From: Burkholderiales bacterium
GTDB taxonomy: Bacteria > Pseudomonadota > Gammaproteobacteria > Burkholderiales > Burkholderiaceae_C
Direction: 5' to 3'
DNA: 22,041 nt
NCBI GenBank assembly: GCA_005793295.1
Contig: SXSX01000188.1
Location: 1 to 22,041 of the forward strand
In this document: positions 1 through 6,235 of the stretch, piece by piece
How the letters are laid out: the number at the start of each line of letters is the position of its first letter
Numbering within the stretch: position 1 is the stretch's first letter
The notes under the pieces: model-generated
Told to the model about the DNA's origin: nothing
Database searches by the model: none
What the model saw: only the letters and a program-made list of their open reading frames with translations
Translations under genes and position numbers: made by a program

Positions 1-1
1 G

Positions 2-94
2 CTTCATGAAATGCAACGCCGCAATGCCAAAAAAGGAATTGCCAGTTTGTGTATCGGCGGTGGAATGGGCGTAGCCCTGACGATTGAACGTTAA
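2..94 (+). CDS. phbA: Acetyl-CoA acetyltransferase (thiolase), C-terminal end, partial
   Basis: Only the last 30 residues are inside the window; the gene begins to the left. The visible tail contains the thiolase C-terminal motif CIGGGMGVA followed by a short LTIER end, in which the cysteine is the second catalytic cysteine of the family and the glycine run belongs to the active-site loop. The family condenses two acetyl-CoA to acetoacetyl-CoA. The next gene, 42 bp downstream on the same strand, is the acetoacetyl-CoA reductase, so the usual phbA-phbB order for polyhydroxybutyrate synthesis is the best reading. A degradative thiolase paralogue cannot be excluded from the tail alone. Confidence 0.9.
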   Translation, partial: LHEMQRRNAKKGIASLCIGGGMGVALTIER

Positions 95-136
95 TTGATA
101 CGTATTTTTAGCAAGCAAAAAGAAAGAGGAATCAGT

Positions 137-874
137 ATGAGTCAAAAAGTAGCCTACGTTACCGGTGGTATGGGTGGTATCGGTACCGCCATTTGCCATC
201 GCCTACACAAAGAAGGCTTTAAAGTCATCGCAGGTTGCGGACCTACGCGCGACCATGCGAAATGGATTGCTGAGCAAGCCGCATTAGGTTACACGTTTTA
301 CGCCTCCGCAGGCAACGTGGGCGACTGGGACTCTACGGTGGAGGCTTTCACTAAGACAAAAGCCGAGCATGGAACCATTGACGTGCTCGTGAACAACGCA
401 GGCATTACGCGCGATCGGATGTTCCTCAAGATGAGCCGCGAAGACTGGGACATGGTCATTGAAACCAACCTCAACAGCATGTTCAATGTCACCAAACAAG
501 TGGTTGCAGATATGGTTGAAAAAGGCTGGGGCCGGATCATCAACATTTCTTCTGTGAACGGAGAAAAGGGCCAAGCCGGTCAAACCAATTACTCAGCGGC
601 CAAAGCCGGTATGCATGGTTTCTCCATGGCCTTGGCACAAGAATTGGCTACCAAAGGCGTAACCGTGAATACGGTGAGCCCCGGTTACATCGGAACCGAC
701 ATGGTCAAAGCCATTCGCGAAGATGTATTGGCGAAAATTGTGGCTACGGTTCCCGTCAAGCGTTTGGGCGAGCCCAGCGAAATTGCATCAATCATTGCGT
801 GGTTGGCCTCCGAAGAAGGTGGCTACGCCACTGGCGCGGACTTCTCAGTCAACGGCGGTCTGCACATGGGATAA
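137..874 (+). CDS. phbB: Acetoacetyl-CoA reductase (NADPH-dependent short-chain dehydrogenase)
   Basis: The 245-residue protein is a classical short-chain dehydrogenase. The cofactor-binding motif TGGMGGIG is at residues 9-16, NNAG at 86-89, and the catalytic triad is Ser139, Tyr152 and Lys156 in the YSAAK motif. The length and the GITRDRMF and QTNYSAAKAGMHGF blocks fit PhbB, which reduces acetoacetyl-CoA to (R)-3-hydroxybutyryl-CoA in the cytoplasm for polyhydroxybutyrate synthesis. The ATG at 137 is chosen over an in-frame upstream start at 95 because GAGGA at 126-130 lies 6 bases ahead of it and because family members start with this MSQK-type N-terminus. It follows the thiolase gene with a 42-bp gap, so the two are probably co-transcribed. 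The related FabG is the main alternative, but the neighbour argues for PhbB. Confidence 0.93.
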   Translation: MSQKVAYVTGGMGGIGTAICHRLHKEGFKVIAGCGPTRDHAKWIAEQAALGYTFYASAGNVGDWDSTVEAFTKTKAEHGTIDVLVNNAGITRDRMFLKMSREDWDMVIETNLNSMFNVTKQVVADMVEKGWGRIINISSVNGEKGQAGQTNYSAAKAGMHGFSMALAQELATKGVTVNTVSPGYIGTDMVKAIREDVLAKIVATVPVKRLGEPSEIASIIAWLASEEGGYATGADFSVNGGLHMG

Positions 875-885
875 AGGTAAAAGTT

Positions 886-907
886 AAAGGGCGCTATAGC
901 TCCCTTT
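886..907. terminator. Bidirectional hairpin terminator between convergent genes
   Basis: The arms AAAGGG (886-891) and CCCTTT (902-907) pair, and an inner GC/GC pair closes a TATA loop. The hairpin lies between the 3' ends of phbB (plus) and the TauE-like gene (minus) and overlaps the stop codon of the latter. The minus-strand exit is U-rich (AACTTTTACC), and the plus-strand exit is weaker. Position and shape support a shared terminator; strength is inferred. Confidence 0.5.
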
Positions 908-1718
908 ATCCTTGTACTCCCTTGTAAAGCATATACGCGGCAAGGGAGTACAGCAGAACCGCAAAAATGCGTTTGAGTTGGGCCACCGGCAAACGGTGCG
1001 CTAATTTCGCACCTAAGGGCGCGGTCAAAACGCTGCAACACGCAATCACCAAAAGCCCTGGTAGCCAGACATAGCCCAAGGACCAATCCGGCAAATCTGC
1101 AAGATGCGACCCGCTGGCAATATAGCCCACCGTATTGGCCAAGGCAATCGGAAAACCTAATGCAGCGCTGGTAGCAACCGCACCCAGCATAGAAACATTG
1201 TGCGCAACCATAAAGGGAACGCTCACAAAACCGCCCCCTGCGCCTACCAAACCTGATAAAAATCCGATGACGCTACCAGCTCCGATTTGACCAACCGTAC
1301 CTGGTAACTCCCGGTTGGCCTTCGGTTTTTTGTTAAGCAACATTTGGGTAGCGGAAAAGCTGACGAACAAAGAAAAGAAAATGGCGAGCGTTGTGCCCTT
1401 CAAAATACTAAAAACGCCAGCACTGGCTAAGGCACCGCCTAAAACAATGCCTGGAGCCATACTTTTCACAATGTCCCAACGCACCGCGCCGCGTTGGTGG
1501 TGGGCTCGGACACTTGAAATACTGGTAAAAACAATCGTAGCCATCGACGTGGCAATAGCCATCTTGACCGCCAAGTCCGCGCTGATACCCCGGTGGGAAA
1601 GCATCAGGGTGAGAAACGGCCCCATCAACATGCCACCGCCAATTCCTAGTAAGCCAGCGAGCAATCCGGTAGTTAAGCCGAGTACGGCCAACTCGCCAAT
1701 CAGAGTAGGTTCAAGCAT
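906..1718 (-). CDS. TauE/SafE family membrane permease (putative sulfite/anion exporter)
   Basis: The 270-residue, strongly hydrophobic protein has the repeated architecture of the TauE/SafE (DUF81) family. A glycine-rich first half (LLAGLLGIGGGMLMGP near residues 18-33) is echoed in the second half by GFLSGLVGAGGGFVSVP near 155-171. About eight membrane-spanning segments can be read. Family members are inner-membrane proteins proposed to move sulfite, sulfoacetate or other small organosulfur anions; the substrate cannot be told from sequence. The gene lies downstream of the 6S RNA on the same strand and could be read through from it. No good ribosome binding site is visible before the ATG at 1716-1718, where the leader is C-rich, so translation may be weak or the start may differ. 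Confidence 0.85.
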   Translation of the reverse strand: MLEPTLIGELAVLGLTTGLLAGLLGIGGGMLMGPFLTLMLSHRGISADLAVKMAIATSMATIVFTSISSVRAHHQRGAVRWDIVKSMAPGIVLGGALASAGVFSILKGTTLAIFFSLFVSFSATQMLLNKKPKANRELPGTVGQIGAGSVIGFLSGLVGAGGGFVSVPFMVAHNVSMLGAVATSAALGFPIALANTVGYIASGSHLADLPDWSLGYVWLPGLLVIACCSVLTAPLGAKLAHRLPVAQLKRIFAVLLYSLAAYMLYKGVQG

Positions 1719-1767
1719 GGGTATTGAGGGGGTTGTGGGTTAGGCAATCGGAGACGGCGAGAAAATA

Positions 1768-1945
1768 AGGTGTCTGCAAATGCCACCAGACCGGCATCCT
1801 GAACCGGGGTTCAGGTGGGCGAGGTCAGCTTTGCATTGGGTCCATCTGACGCGAGATGATCACGCTTGCGAAGCGATTTTCCAAGCCCGGGCTCTAAGAG
1901 CATTGGTTCAAGGAAATATAAAGCCTGGCGAACACTGCAGACGCT
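1768..1945 (-). ncRNA. ssrS: 6S RNA (ssrS)
   Basis: The gap between zapA and the TauE-like gene holds, on the minus strand, a long rod-like RNA. The ends pair: GTCTGCA (1942-1936) with TGCAGAC (1778-1772), then GCCAG (1929-1925) with CTGGT (1789-1785). Near the 3' side the perfect hairpin CCTGAACC-CC-GGTTCAGG (1815-1798) matches the corresponding hairpin of E. coli 6S RNA, and CCTTGAACC occurs on the 5' side. The far tip has a CGCTT/AAGCG hairpin around 1863-1875. 6S RNA binds the sigma-70 RNA polymerase holoenzyme as an open-promoter mimic and lies downstream of zapA in many proteobacteria, as here. The ends are estimated to within about 5-10 bases from the terminal stem. Confidence 0.88.
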
Positions 1946-1960
1946 TTAGATTGTAGGACC

Positions 1961-2299
1961 TTAAAACAAACGCCCGTCATTGGCGAGAAGTTTGTCTAAT
2001 CTCGCTATCAATGGCACCAAGGCGGTTTCGTGGTTAACACGGTCTAAAGTTAAGCTTTCAGGGGCAGAATTCTCCGAGCTTAGCTCCGATTGCGCGTTAG
2101 ACAAATTAGCCACGTCAAAGGCCAAGTTGAGTGCCGCTAAAACAGCAATACGATCCCTTGCACGGACCTTGCCGCCGTCCCTGATTTTGCACATTGCAGA
2201 ATCCACACGTTGCACCGCTTGGTGTAGTTTGGCCTCGCCGCCGTCAGGGCAGCCGAGTAAATAGCTTTGTCCCATGATTTGAACTTCAAGCTGCTTCAT
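1961..2299 (-). CDS. zapA: Cell division protein ZapA
   Basis: The 112-residue protein begins with MKQLEVQIMGQSYLLGCPDGGE, the ZapA head domain, followed by a helical region ending in a probable coiled coil. The block RDRIAVLAALNLAFDVANL is typical of the family. ZapA is a cytoplasmic dimer or tetramer that bundles FtsZ filaments at the division site. The start ATG overlaps the stop of the upstream coiled-coil gene as ATGA (2296-2299), so the two are translationally coupled. The 6S RNA gene follows immediately downstream, the usual proteobacterial arrangement. Length is normal for the family. Confidence 0.93.
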   Translation of the reverse strand: MKQLEVQIMGQSYLLGCPDGGEAKLHQAVQRVDSAMCKIRDGGKVRARDRIAVLAALNLAFDVANLSNAQSELSSENSAPESLTLDRVNHETALVPLIARLDKLLANDGRLF

Positions 2300-2562
2300 G
2301 GTGTGTCCTGAGGTACTGCGCTGGCCTTCTCGGTTGCGTCTGTTGCATCTGCCGCATTTTCTGGAAGGCGATCTAGCAAAGCTTCCACCCTTGCCCGAGC
2401 GGCGCTTAGCCGTGATTTCAAAGAATCACGTTCATGCGACAAAGATGCAACCTGCTCTAAAAGAAGTGCATTGGTGCGTTGAAGTTCTTCATAGCGCACC
2501 AACAAGCGCTCAACGCGCTCGGCAATTTGGTCTATGGGGGACGTTTGCTGCATAAAAGACAT
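2296..2562 (-). CDS. Small coiled-coil protein, ZapB-like, upstream of zapA
   Basis: The 88-residue protein (start MSFMQQ) is almost entirely helical. Heptad-like leucines run from about residue 15 to 65 (RVERLLVRYEELQ, LLLEQVASLSHERDSLKSRL), followed by an acidic, alanine-rich tail. Short coiled-coil proteins of this type sit directly before zapA in many beta- and gammaproteobacteria and are often called ZapB-like division factors. The function here is inferred from that position. An in-frame start at 2631 would add 23 unconvincing residues reaching into the riboswitch region, and a third option is the ATG at 2551-2553. No strong ribosome binding site decides between them. It overlaps zapA by 4 bp. 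Confidence 0.75.
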   Translation of the reverse strand: MSFMQQTSPIDQIAERVERLLVRYEELQRTNALLLEQVASLSHERDSLKSRLSAARARVEALLDRLPENAADATDATEKASAVPQDTP

Positions 2563-2604
2563 TGTAGGTCGCTCAGATGTCGGATTAATCCGCTTGAAAC
2601 CCCG

Positions 2605-2610
2605 TAAAAT
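2605..2610 (+). promoter_or_regulatory. Candidate -10 element for the B12 operon
   Basis: TAAAAT lies 7 bases before position 2617, where the P1 stem of the cobalamin riboswitch begins, which is the expected transcription start. No good -35 hexamer is found at 16-18 bp spacing, so this is a weak call based mainly on position. Confidence 0.3.
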
Positions 2611-2616
2611 CCCTAG

Positions 2617-2823
2617 TGTTGGTGCTCGCACTGTGGTTCACACAGCGCAGTTCAACGGGAAGCAGGAGGGAAAACGTGTCAACGTAGACCTAACCTGCGC
2701 TGCCCCCGCAACGGTAAGTGGACGAATCTCGCGATTCCGCCCTCATCACAGCCACTGAGTGCCTTGAACAAGCGCTTGGGAAGGCGATGAAGGTTGCTCC
2801 ACCAGCCCGGATACCGGCCAATA
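2617..2823 (+). promoter_or_regulatory. Cobalamin (adenosylcobalamin) riboswitch
   Basis: The region carries the conserved blocks of the class I cobalamin riboswitch in order: ACGGGAAGCAGG near 2655-2666, GCCCCCGCAACGGTAAG at 2702-2718, CAGCCACTG at 2749-2757, GGGAAGGCG at 2778-2786, and the B12 box AGCCCGGATACCGGCC at 2804-2819. The closing P1 stem pairs TGTTGG (2617-2622) with CCAATA (2818-2823). It precedes btuB and the whole B12 uptake and salvage operon. By family knowledge, coenzyme B12 binding lowers expression of the downstream genes. The B12 box reads GATACC where GAGACC is commoner, a minor variation. Confidence 0.95.
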
Positions 2824-2860
2824 AAGTGGTTGCACGCCTGCGTGTAGCTTGATGCCCATG

Positions 2861-2884
2861 CGTTGTCGGGGAAGACGGCGAGGG
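2861..2884 (+). promoter_or_regulatory. Hairpin abutting the btuB ribosome binding site (candidate expression platform)
   Basis: CGTTGTC (2861-2867) and GACGGCG (2874-2880) form a seven-pair stem, with two G-U pairs, around a GGGGAA loop. The 3' arm runs into the ribosome binding site GCGAGGG (2878-2884), which is 9 bases before the btuB ATG. The stem could hide part of that site, or, with the following TTTTATTT, act as a weak terminator. The link to the riboswitch is inferred. Confidence 0.4.
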
Positions 2885-2893
2885 TTTTATTTG

Positions 2894-4762
2894 ATGGTCT
2901 TTTTTAAAATGAAAACTGGTATTTCTTCTTTGCGCTTGAGTGCGCTTGCTTTTGCACTGCTGTCGGCTTTTTCTGTCCATGCCCAATCGGAGTCAAGTGG
3001 AACTTTGAAAGAGGTGGTCGTAACGGCCAATCGTTCAGAGCAATTGCTGACTGATGCCATTCCAAATACAACTGTGATTGGCCGAGATGTGATTGATCGC
3101 TCTCAAGCGACAGACCTCGCAAGTTTATTGGCCAGCGAAGCAAGCATTCAATTTACCCAAAATGGGGGTCGTGGCTCCTCTGCGAGCATTTATCTTCGTG
3201 GGGCCGCTAGTTTGCAGGTGTTGGTATTGGTTGATGGAGTATCTTTAACGCGTCAGGATACGACGGGAAGTGTCGGAGTTGAAAATATCATGCTCGATCA
3301 AGTCGATCGGGTTGAGATTGTTCGAGGAAATGTCTCTGCAATCTATGGCAGTGGTGCGATTGGCGGTGTCATTCAAATTTTCACAAGAGCAGCGACAGGT
3401 AAACCCATTGCATATGCGAGTGTTGAAATTGGCAGCTTATCGAGTTTGCGTTCCTCGGCTGGTATCAGTGGAAATTTCGAAAATACCAAATACACACTTG
3501 GAGTGGGTCAGCATAAGACGGATGGATTTTCTGCCATGAGTCCAAAGCAATACCCACTAGAGAATCCTGATGCAGATGGGTTTAAAAACACGAATTACAA
3601 CTTTGGCTTATCGCATGAAATCCTTAAAGGCCAAAGTTTTGGACTGAGAGCACAAGGAAGTGATGGTGAATTTGACTTTGATGGGTCTGGGTTTGGCACG
3701 ATTCAAGATGTTTACAAAGGACGCAGTACCTTGAATACTTGGCAGCTTTTTTCCCACAACCAGATTAATAAGGCATGGGGAAGTAAGTTGACTTATAGCG
3801 AGTCTCGCGACCGGTCAGTCTCTGATGCTCTCAAAGCGCCTACATTTGCTTACTACAGCGATGCGATTACAAAAAATAAGACGAGTAACTGGACCAATAC
3901 CATTGCCATCGATGAATGGTTGATAACGACCGGTATTGAAAATCAAAACCAATCGATTAACACCTATGACCAAACCTCGTTGACCCTAAATCGCAGTCGC
4001 GATGTGATGTCTATTTTCGGTGGATTGTCGGGTTATTTGGGGGCGCATAGTTTTCAGCTTAATGCACGAAATGACAAAGCAAGCAGCTTGGATGGCAATA
4101 ACACCGGTTATTTTGGATATGGATATCAATTGAATCCTTCGTTCAAATTGCTAGCCAGTTCATCCACCGCATTTAATCTTCCTCCGCTAGGGTATTTGTA
4201 TGACGCTGCCAACGGTAATCCAAATTTGCAACCTGAAACTGCCCGATCCTCAGAGTTGGGTTTGCAGTGGGCTAATGATGGACAAGTTTTCAGAGCAACT
4301 TCATTCACTACCAATACAAGCAATCTTCTTGAATACGATCTCAACGCAAATAAATTTTCAAACATAAGCAATGTTGTCAATAAGGGTGTGGAGCTTAGCT
4401 ATTCTGGTAATTTCAACACTGCCAAATTGAAAGCAAGCTTGACTTCGCAAGAGCCGATCAATCAAACGACAGGAAAGCGACTAGACCGTCGACCCGCTAC
4501 GATGGCATCCGTTGGATTCTCTATTCCTGTCAGTGAATGGAACTTTGGTGCCGATATTCGCTATACGGGTAGTCGACCTGACACTACGAATACCTTACCT
4601 GCTTATTCAGTGCTTGATCTGAAAGCACGTTATTCAGTCACAAAAGAAATAGACCTTACTGCTCGTATCGATAACGCATTAGATGAGGATTACCAAACCA
4701 TTTATGGCTACAGCCAAGCACGCCGTGCTGGCTATGTGGGATTGGTTTGGAAACAAAAGTAA
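2894..4762 (+). CDS. btuB: TonB-dependent outer-membrane cobalamin receptor
   Basis: The 622-residue protein starts at ATG 2894, preceded by GCGAGGG with 9-base spacing; a later in-frame ATG at 2909 is possible. A signal peptide runs to VHA at about residue 30. A TonB box-like stretch (LKEVVVTAN, about 38-46) is followed by the plug domain, with IYLRGAASLQVLVLVDGV and VEIVRGNVSAIYGSGAIGGVIQIFT, and then a long beta-barrel with a receptor C-terminal block (ARIDNALDEDYQTIYGYSQARRAGYVGLVWK). It imports cobalamin across the outer membrane using TonB energy. The substrate follows from the riboswitch directly upstream and the cob/btu genes downstream. The chain ends WKQK rather than in the usual terminal aromatic residue. 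The gene looks clearly more A+T-rich than its neighbours. Confidence 0.93.
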   Translation: MVFFKMKTGISSLRLSALAFALLSAFSVHAQSESSGTLKEVVVTANRSEQLLTDAIPNTTVIGRDVIDRSQATDLASLLASEASIQFTQNGGRGSSASIYLRGAASLQVLVLVDGVSLTRQDTTGSVGVENIMLDQVDRVEIVRGNVSAIYGSGAIGGVIQIFTRAATGKPIAYASVEIGSLSSLRSSAGISGNFENTKYTLGVGQHKTDGFSAMSPKQYPLENPDADGFKNTNYNFGLSHEILKGQSFGLRAQGSDGEFDFDGSGFGTIQDVYKGRSTLNTWQLFSHNQINKAWGSKLTYSESRDRSVSDALKAPTFAYYSDAITKNKTSNWTNTIAIDEWLITTGIENQNQSINTYDQTSLTLNRSRDVMSIFGGLSGYLGAHSFQLNARNDKASSLDGNNTGYFGYGYQLNPSFKLLASSSTAFNLPPLGYLYDAANGNPNLQPETARSSELGLQWANDGQVFRATSFTTNTSNLLEYDLNANKFSNISNVVNKGVELSYSGNFNTAKLKASLTSQEPINQTTGKRLDRRPATMASVGFSIPVSEWNFGADIRYTGSRPDTTNTLPAYSVLDLKARYSVTKEIDLTARIDNALDEDYQTIYGYSQARRAGYVGLVWKQK

Positions 4763-4790
4763 AGCGTCATCGATTGATCTCAAACTTTAG

Positions 4791-5642
4791 ATGAATATTA
4801 ATATCGCCTCCCATTTGCATGGCCCTCAGCGCATCGTCTGCCTTACAGAGGAGACGACGGAGTGGCTGTATCTTTTGGGTCAAGAGAGTCGAATCGTCGG
4901 TATCTCAGGCTATACCGTTCGCCCTGCAAAAGCACGTCAGGAAAAGCCGAGGGTCAGTGCATTTTTAAGCGCCAAAATCGAAAAGATTTTGGCGCTTAAA
5001 CCCGACTGTGTGTTTGGTTTTTCTGATTTGCAGGCGGATATTGCAGCGGAGCTTATTCGCAAAGGGGTGCAGGTCACGGTGTTTAACCAAAGAAGCGTGG
5101 CAGAAATTTTCTCTATGTTGTACCAAGTGGCTGCCATGGTGGGGGAAGCCAAGCAGGGTTTAGAAAAAATTTCGGCAATGCAGTCGGATTTGAAGGCTAT
5201 GACTGACGCTGTGAAAGTACGTATTGCCAATGGCGCTCGCCGTCCCAAAGTATTTTTTGAAGAATGGGATGTGCCGCATATCAGCGCTATCCGATGGGTT
5301 TCTGAGTTAATCGGAATTGCGGGGGGAGACGATTGTTTTCCTGAACTTGCACTAGAGCCGATGGGAAAACAACGCATCATTGCGGATGGCGCAGAAATTG
5401 TGCGTCGTGACCCTGACATTATTTTTGGTTCCTGGTGCGGTAAAAAATTTCGTCCAGAGAACGTCGCTGCTCGCTTGGGCTGGGCCGAAGTGGCTGCAGT
5501 CAAAAACCAACAGTTATTCGAAATCAAATCGCCTGACATTCTTCAGCCGGGCCCTGCTGCATTGACCGATGGCGTGAAAAAAATGCACGCCTTCATAATC
5601 GCTTGGATGGATGCAGACCAAAGATCGCGAGCGATGACTTGA
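4791..5642 (+). CDS. BtuF-like cobalamin-binding protein lacking a signal peptide
   Basis: The 283-residue protein belongs to the helical-backbone substrate-binding family of B12 and iron transporters. Visible blocks are PQRIVCLTEETTEWLYLLG (12-30), a KIEKILALKPDCVFGFSDLQ region (about 62-81) and IIFGSWCGKKFRPENVAARLGW toward the C-terminus. Unlike the btuF product encoded at 6223-7098, it starts directly in the mature domain with no hydrophobic leader, and no in-frame start further upstream adds one. It is therefore probably cytoplasmic, or exported by another route. It sits 28 bp after btuB and overlaps the cobU start, so it belongs to the B12 operon. A B12-binding or trafficking role is inferred from family and context. 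The ribosome binding site before ATG 4791 is poor. Confidence 0.8.
   Translation: MNINIASHLHGPQRIVCLTEETTEWLYLLGQESRIVGISGYTVRPAKARQEKPRVSAFLSAKIEKILALKPDCVFGFSDLQADIAAELIRKGVQVTVFNQRSVAEIFSMLYQVAAMVGEAKQGLEKISAMQSDLKAMTDAVKVRIANGARRPKVFFEEWDVPHISAIRWVSELIGIAGGDDCFPELALEPMGKQRIIADGAEIVRRDPDIIFGSWCGKKFRPENVAARLGWAEVAAVKNQQLFEIKSPDILQPGPAALTDGVKKMHAFIIAWMDADQRSRAMT
4964..5000. repeat. Perfect 16-bp inverted repeat inside a coding sequence
   Basis: TTTAAGCGCCAAAATC (4964-4979) and its exact reverse complement (4985-5000) flank the five-base loop GAAAA. The repeat falls on codons 58-70 of the BtuF-like gene. Flanking bases 4963 and 5001 do not pair, so the arms are exactly 16 bp. No U-tract follows, so it does not look like a standard terminator. 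Confidence 0.95.
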
Positions 5643-6235
5643 ACTCCAATCACGGTGCAGTCATTCATGAGTTTATTCTGGGCGGCCAACGCAGCGGAAA
5701 GTCTCGCCGTGCTGAAGTTTTAGCCCAAAAGTGGCTCGCACAAAATAGTTCTAACGCCGCGGTTTTAGTCGCAACAGCCCAAGCTTGGGATAACGAGATG
5801 CGTTTGCGAATTTCTCGCCATCAGGCAGATAGGGCCGAGCGCGTAGTTGGAATGCAGACGGTAGAAGAGCCGTTTGCCCTGGGTGAAACCATTGCGCGTT
5901 TGAGCCAAGCCCATACGCTGATCGTTGTGGATTGTTTGACCTTGTGGCTAACTAATTTCTTAATGCCGATGCCAATTGCGGGCCAACCAGCCAGCCTCCG
6001 AAATACGACCCAGCCGATTACGAATCTCTTATTCGCGCTAAAAAAAACCCCTGGCCCAGTGGTTTTGGTGGGCAATGAAATCGGAATGGGAGTCATCCCC
6101 ATGGGCGCAGAAGTTCGTCAATTTGTGGATGAACTGGGCCGATTAAACCAAGAAGTGGCTAACGCATGCCAGCGCGTGACTCTGATGGTTGCGGGGCAAG
6201 CGATGGTGGTTAAGGATTCAGCATGTTCTGCTTAA
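5639..6235 (+). CDS. cobU: Adenosylcobinamide kinase / adenosylcobinamide-phosphate guanylyltransferase
   Basis: The P-loop GGQRSGKS is at residues 15-22 of a 198-residue protein. His61 in the RISRHQADR motif matches the guanylylated histidine of CobU, VVDCLTLWLTNFL is the Walker B-like segment, and the block GNEIGMGVIPMGAEVRQFVDELGRLNQ is characteristic of the family. The enzyme phosphorylates salvaged adenosylcobinamide and then adds GMP to give adenosylcobinamide-GDP. No ATG or GTG is available in a sensible place. TTG at 5639 overlaps the upstream stop as TTGA and gives a near-normal length; TTG at 5603 is the alternative, adding 12 residues. The 3' end overlaps btuF by 13 bp. Confidence 0.92.
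   Translation: MNSNHGAVIHEFILGGQRSGKSRRAEVLAQKWLAQNSSNAAVLVATAQAWDNEMRLRISRHQADRAERVVGMQTVEEPFALGETIARLSQAHTLIVVDCLTLWLTNFLMPMPIAGQPASLRNTTQPITNLLFALKKTPGPVVLVGNEIGMGVIPMGAEVRQFVDELGRLNQEVANACQRVTLMVAGQAMVVKDSACSA

Noticed and set aside
1315..1743. 142-codon plus-strand open frame opposite the TauE-like gene
   Set aside because: The minus-strand frame encodes a clear TauE/SafE membrane protein; this one has no recognisable features.
2690..2986. Minus-strand open frame across the riboswitch and the btuB start
   Set aside because: It lies over conserved RNA structure and a signal-peptide coding region; its product is a low-complexity basic stretch with no family resemblance.
4937..5539. 200-codon open frame on the minus strand inside the BtuF-like gene
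   Set aside because: It is antisense to a clear family member, has no ribosome binding site or recognisable domain, and its composition is Ser/Pro-rich as expected of a shadow frame.
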